Of a DNA stretch of 64,000 nt, positions 62,237 through 64,000 are shown in pieces. The stretch's first letter is position 1. Every line of letters starts with the position of its first letter. The position numbers and the translations under genes were made by a program. The stretch lies in assembly GCA_945890205.1 (NCBI GenBank), contig CAMDCL010000001.1, positions 1-64,000 on the forward strand, read 5' to 3'. A model generated the notes under the pieces. It was not told the origin of the DNA. It saw only the letters and a list, made by a program, of their open reading frames with translations, and did no database searches. The stretch comes from Bifidobacterium breve. Lineage in GTDB: Bacteria > Actinomycetota > Actinomycetes > Nanopelagicales > Nanopelagicaceae.

Positions 62237-63112
62237 TTAATTCTGGGCTAACTCTACCAGTCTCTGGACAACGCTCTCGACCTGGTCATTGACGAGGATC
62301 ACATCAAAGAAGGCCGCTGCTGCCAGCTCTTCTTGGGCTAACTCCAACCTCTCCGCCCGTCGCTCGGCCCCATCGGTTCCTCTTCCCACAAGCCGTGAAA
62401 CCAACTCTTCCCACGAAGGTGGCTCTAGAAATACCAAGATTGATTGTGGCAGATGAGCCTTCACCTGTTTTGCCCCAGCGATCTCAATCTCAAGTAAGAC
62501 ATTTTTTCCTTCTCGTAACGCCTGTTCCACCTGGGCCTGCGGAGTTCCATATCGATTTCCTGCAAACTCCGCCCATTCCAAAAACTCATTATTTGAAATC
62601 ATCCGTGCAAAAACCGATTCGGTGACAAAAAAGTAATCATGTCCATCAATTTCATTAACCCGTGGTTTTCTCGTAGTAAAACTTACACTGACCCAAAAAT
62701 CTCCAGCCTGACGCAGCCGCCTTGCAATCGTGCTTTTTCCTACTCCTCCAGGTCCTGATAAAACTATCAACCGCCCTGGATTACTCAAATGCTCTGGCCT
62801 CAAAAACTCTTCCCGAAGCTGTTTTATCTGATGCCGTCCCAATCCCTGAATCCGTCGCGTTGGAGAGATATTAAGTCGCTCCATCATCGTGTTAGCTCTA
62901 ATCTTTCCGACACCAGTAAAGGATTCGAGCAACTCCTTCACTCTCATCTTTCCAACAGCTTCATCGGTACTGGCTAAGTTTAAAACAGAGTCGATGTCGA
63001 GTTCTCCGGACTTGATCTGCGCCTTGACCTCTGCGCGCCGTTTGCGTGATGCGCTCGCTTTAGCTAAAGCTGCTTGCCGTTGCTGAGCGGTTAACTGCGG
63101 AGGCGTTCCCAT
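62237..63112 (-). CDS. gmk: mIHF-guanylate kinase fusion protein
   Basis: One frame of 291 residues joins two proteins that are separate in mycobacteria (Rv1388 and Rv1389). Residues 1-105 match actinobacterial integration host factor: QRQAALAKASASRKRRAEVKAQIKSGELDIDSVLNLA, KMRVKELLESFTGVGKIRANTMMERLNISPTRRIQGLG. From about 112 it is guanylate kinase with P-loop LIVLSGPGGVGKSTIARRL, SFTTRKPRVNEIDGHDYFF, EFLEWAEFAGNRYGTP and VLLEIEIAGAKQV. There is no stop between the parts and a TAGATT hexamer stands six bases before the mIHF ATG. An internal start for free Gmk cannot be excluded. Confidence 0.92.
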   Translation of the reverse strand: MGTPPQLTAQQRQAALAKASASRKRRAEVKAQIKSGELDIDSVLNLASTDEAVGKMRVKELLESFTGVGKIRANTMMERLNISPTRRIQGLGRHQIKQLREEFLRPEHLSNPGRLIVLSGPGGVGKSTIARRLRQAGDFWVSVSFTTRKPRVNEIDGHDYFFVTESVFARMISNNEFLEWAEFAGNRYGTPQAQVEQALREGKNVLLEIEIAGAKQVKAHLPQSILVFLEPPSWEELVSRLVGRGTDGAERRAERLELAQEELAAAAFFDVILVNDQVESVVQRLVELAQN

Positions 63113-63118
63113 GAGGTA

Positions 63119-63124
63119 AATCTA
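63119..63124 (-). promoter_or_regulatory. -10 element TAGATT, leaderless promoter for mIHF-gmk
   Basis: On the minus strand TAGATT is six bases before the ATG at 63112, in the 19-base gap after pyrF. Confidence 0.6.
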
Positions 63125-63131
63125 GTGGAGA

Positions 63132-63833
63132 TTAAATTAAGAGTGAGCCAATTTCCTGGGCTCTCTCCTTCATGGCTTGAGCACCATCGCGCCAGCTCTG
63201 CGTAATGGGACGACCTATCACCACATAATTGGCACCGGCCGCTATCGCATCTTCGGGGGACATAGTTCGCTGCTGATCATCGCTACCCGCCATCTCGCGG
63301 GGACGGACACCTGGGGTAATGATCACAATTGAGTCACCGACCGCTTCTCGTACCGCAGATATTTCCAAAGGTGAACACACAATAGCGCCTGCACCTGCAG
63401 CGGTTGCCACCTTTGCCAATGAAACCGCTGAATTCAATGCGTTAGCTCCAAAACCAACCTCAGCAACATCAGACTCATCTAATGAGGTCAAAATCGTCAC
63501 TCCAGTGATGTGTGTCTTAGGCATCGCATCGACCGCCGCTTTGACCATCGCTCTACCTCCCGAGGCGTGAACCGTTAGAAACTTCGGAGATAAATGAGCA
63601 ACAGCTAGCGCCGCTCCACTGACTGTGTGCGGAATGTCATGAAGTTTTAAATCTAAGAATATCTCTGAATCTGTAACCGACTTTATAGCTTTGACACCAT
63701 CGCTACCAAAGTTGAGATAAAACTCAAGTCCTAACTTAAAGATCGATATGTGATCCTGAGTAGCCTTAACCCATTGGATCGCTGTCGTTAGCTCTGGAGT
63801 ATCCACCGCCAAAACAATAGGTGCTTTTATCAT
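63132..63833 (-). CDS. pyrF: Orotidine 5'-phosphate decarboxylase
   Basis: PyrF makes UMP from OMP. The 233-residue chain has the catalytic IFLDLKLHDIPHTVSGAA (Asp-Lys-Asp) and the phosphate-binding IITPGVRPREMAGSDDQQRTMSPEDAIAAGANYVVIGRPIT. This is the short type I form found in many bacteria; mycobacteria have a different, longer PyrF. It starts directly after the pyrD stop (TAA-ATG). Confidence 0.95.
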   Translation of the reverse strand: MIKAPIVLAVDTPELTTAIQWVKATQDHISIFKLGLEFYLNFGSDGVKAIKSVTDSEIFLDLKLHDIPHTVSGAALAVAHLSPKFLTVHASGGRAMVKAAVDAMPKTHITGVTILTSLDESDVAEVGFGANALNSAVSLAKVATAAGAGAIVCSPLEISAVREAVGDSIVIITPGVRPREMAGSDDQQRTMSPEDAIAAGANYVVIGRPITQSWRDGAQAMKERAQEIGSLLI

Positions 63834-64000
63834 TTACTCCGCCTCAATGGGACGATGTGCGAACCCAACAGCCTGCTTCAGTGATGTAAATCCTCGATCA
63901 ATTAAAAGTTGTTTCAACTCATCTTGTATCGACATTATCGCAGTTGGATTACCAAAGCTTGCAGTTCCGATAGAAACACCACTTGCTCCAGCTAAAATCA
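63834..64000 (-). CDS. pyrD: Dihydroorotate dehydrogenase, C-terminal end
   Basis: The last 55 codons of a minus-strand gene reach the window edge. The product ends ILAGASGVSIGTASFGNPTAIMSIQDELKQLLIDRGFTSL..., which matches the C-terminus of class 1B dihydroorotate dehydrogenase, where the GA-x-x-V-x-(I/V)GTA phosphate loop is followed by the last helices. The stop codon abuts the pyrF ATG, so both are in the pyrimidine operon. Most of the gene lies outside. Confidence 0.85.
   Translation of the reverse strand, partial: ILAGASGVSIGTASFGNPTAIMSIQDELKQLLIDRGFTSLKQAVGFAHRPIEAE

Overview
The window is a compact bacterial chromosome segment that encodes actinobacterial core functions. The lineage is shown by marker genes: an mIHF-type nucleoid protein, mycothiol cysteine ligase (MshC), the PafB/PafC pair, a GarA-like FHA protein, an FtsR-like MerR regulator, DUF3090 and SCO1664-family proteins. 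Base composition is moderate (most hand-counted 60-base lines lie near 45-48% G+C), intergenic gaps are tiny and convergent genes interlock at their stop codons. I infer a streamlined, low-GC actinobacterium such as the freshwater Nanopelagicales (acI) group. That placement is an inference and was not tested.

Layout. Positions 1-137 hold the 3' end of a 5S rRNA and its terminator. 219-16312 follows the Mycobacterium tuberculosis Rv1691-Rv1713 order: TPR protein, SSB-like protein, small proteins, tlyA, nadK, recN, pyrG, ald, xerD, parA, scpA, scpB, rluB, then aroH, tyrA and a fused cmk-der. 16309-22507 matches Rv1822-Rv1832: pgsA-like, gcvH, garA, ftsR, DUF151, merR, gcvP. 22561-40854 matches Rv2090-Rv2135: lnt, 5'-3' exonuclease, helY, lipid kinase, tatC, tatA, pafC, pafB, trmI, RecB-like nuclease, HAD, metH, PAC2, mshC and the SCO1664/DUF3090/phosphoglycerate-mutase-like trio. 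The Pup-proteasome genes usually found between pafB and trmI are missing. 40905-50324 is a more variable stretch: aldo/keto reductase, M20 peptidase, tRNA-Leu, apt, acyltransferase, tdk, alcohol dehydrogenase, two membrane proteins and a purine-type permease. 50370-64000 carries ung, an ABC ATPase, a split serB, hisG/hisE, rpe, rsmB, fmt, def, priA, metK, coaBC, rpoZ, an mIHF-Gmk fusion, pyrF and the end of pyrD.

Two regulatory signals stand out. First, more than twenty start codons have a TANNNT hexamer six to eight bases upstream and usually no Shine-Dalgarno sequence, which is the signature of leaderless transcripts; the rule also fixes several start codons. Second, the leader of the NCS2 permease at 48879 contains a hairpin and A-rich tail that match the class I preQ1 riboswitch nearly position by position, and it touches the ribosome-binding site. 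This suggests a preQ1/preQ0 (or guanine) responsive importer and is the best candidate here for a system worth testing.

Other unusual points are an mIHF domain fused to guanylate kinase, serB broken into ACT and phosphatase frames by what looks like one extra base, a tRNA-Leu that ends one base before the apt start codon, abrupt internal G+C changes in tyrA and around scpAB, and an AT-rich 260-bp gap with four DnaA-box-like 9-mers.
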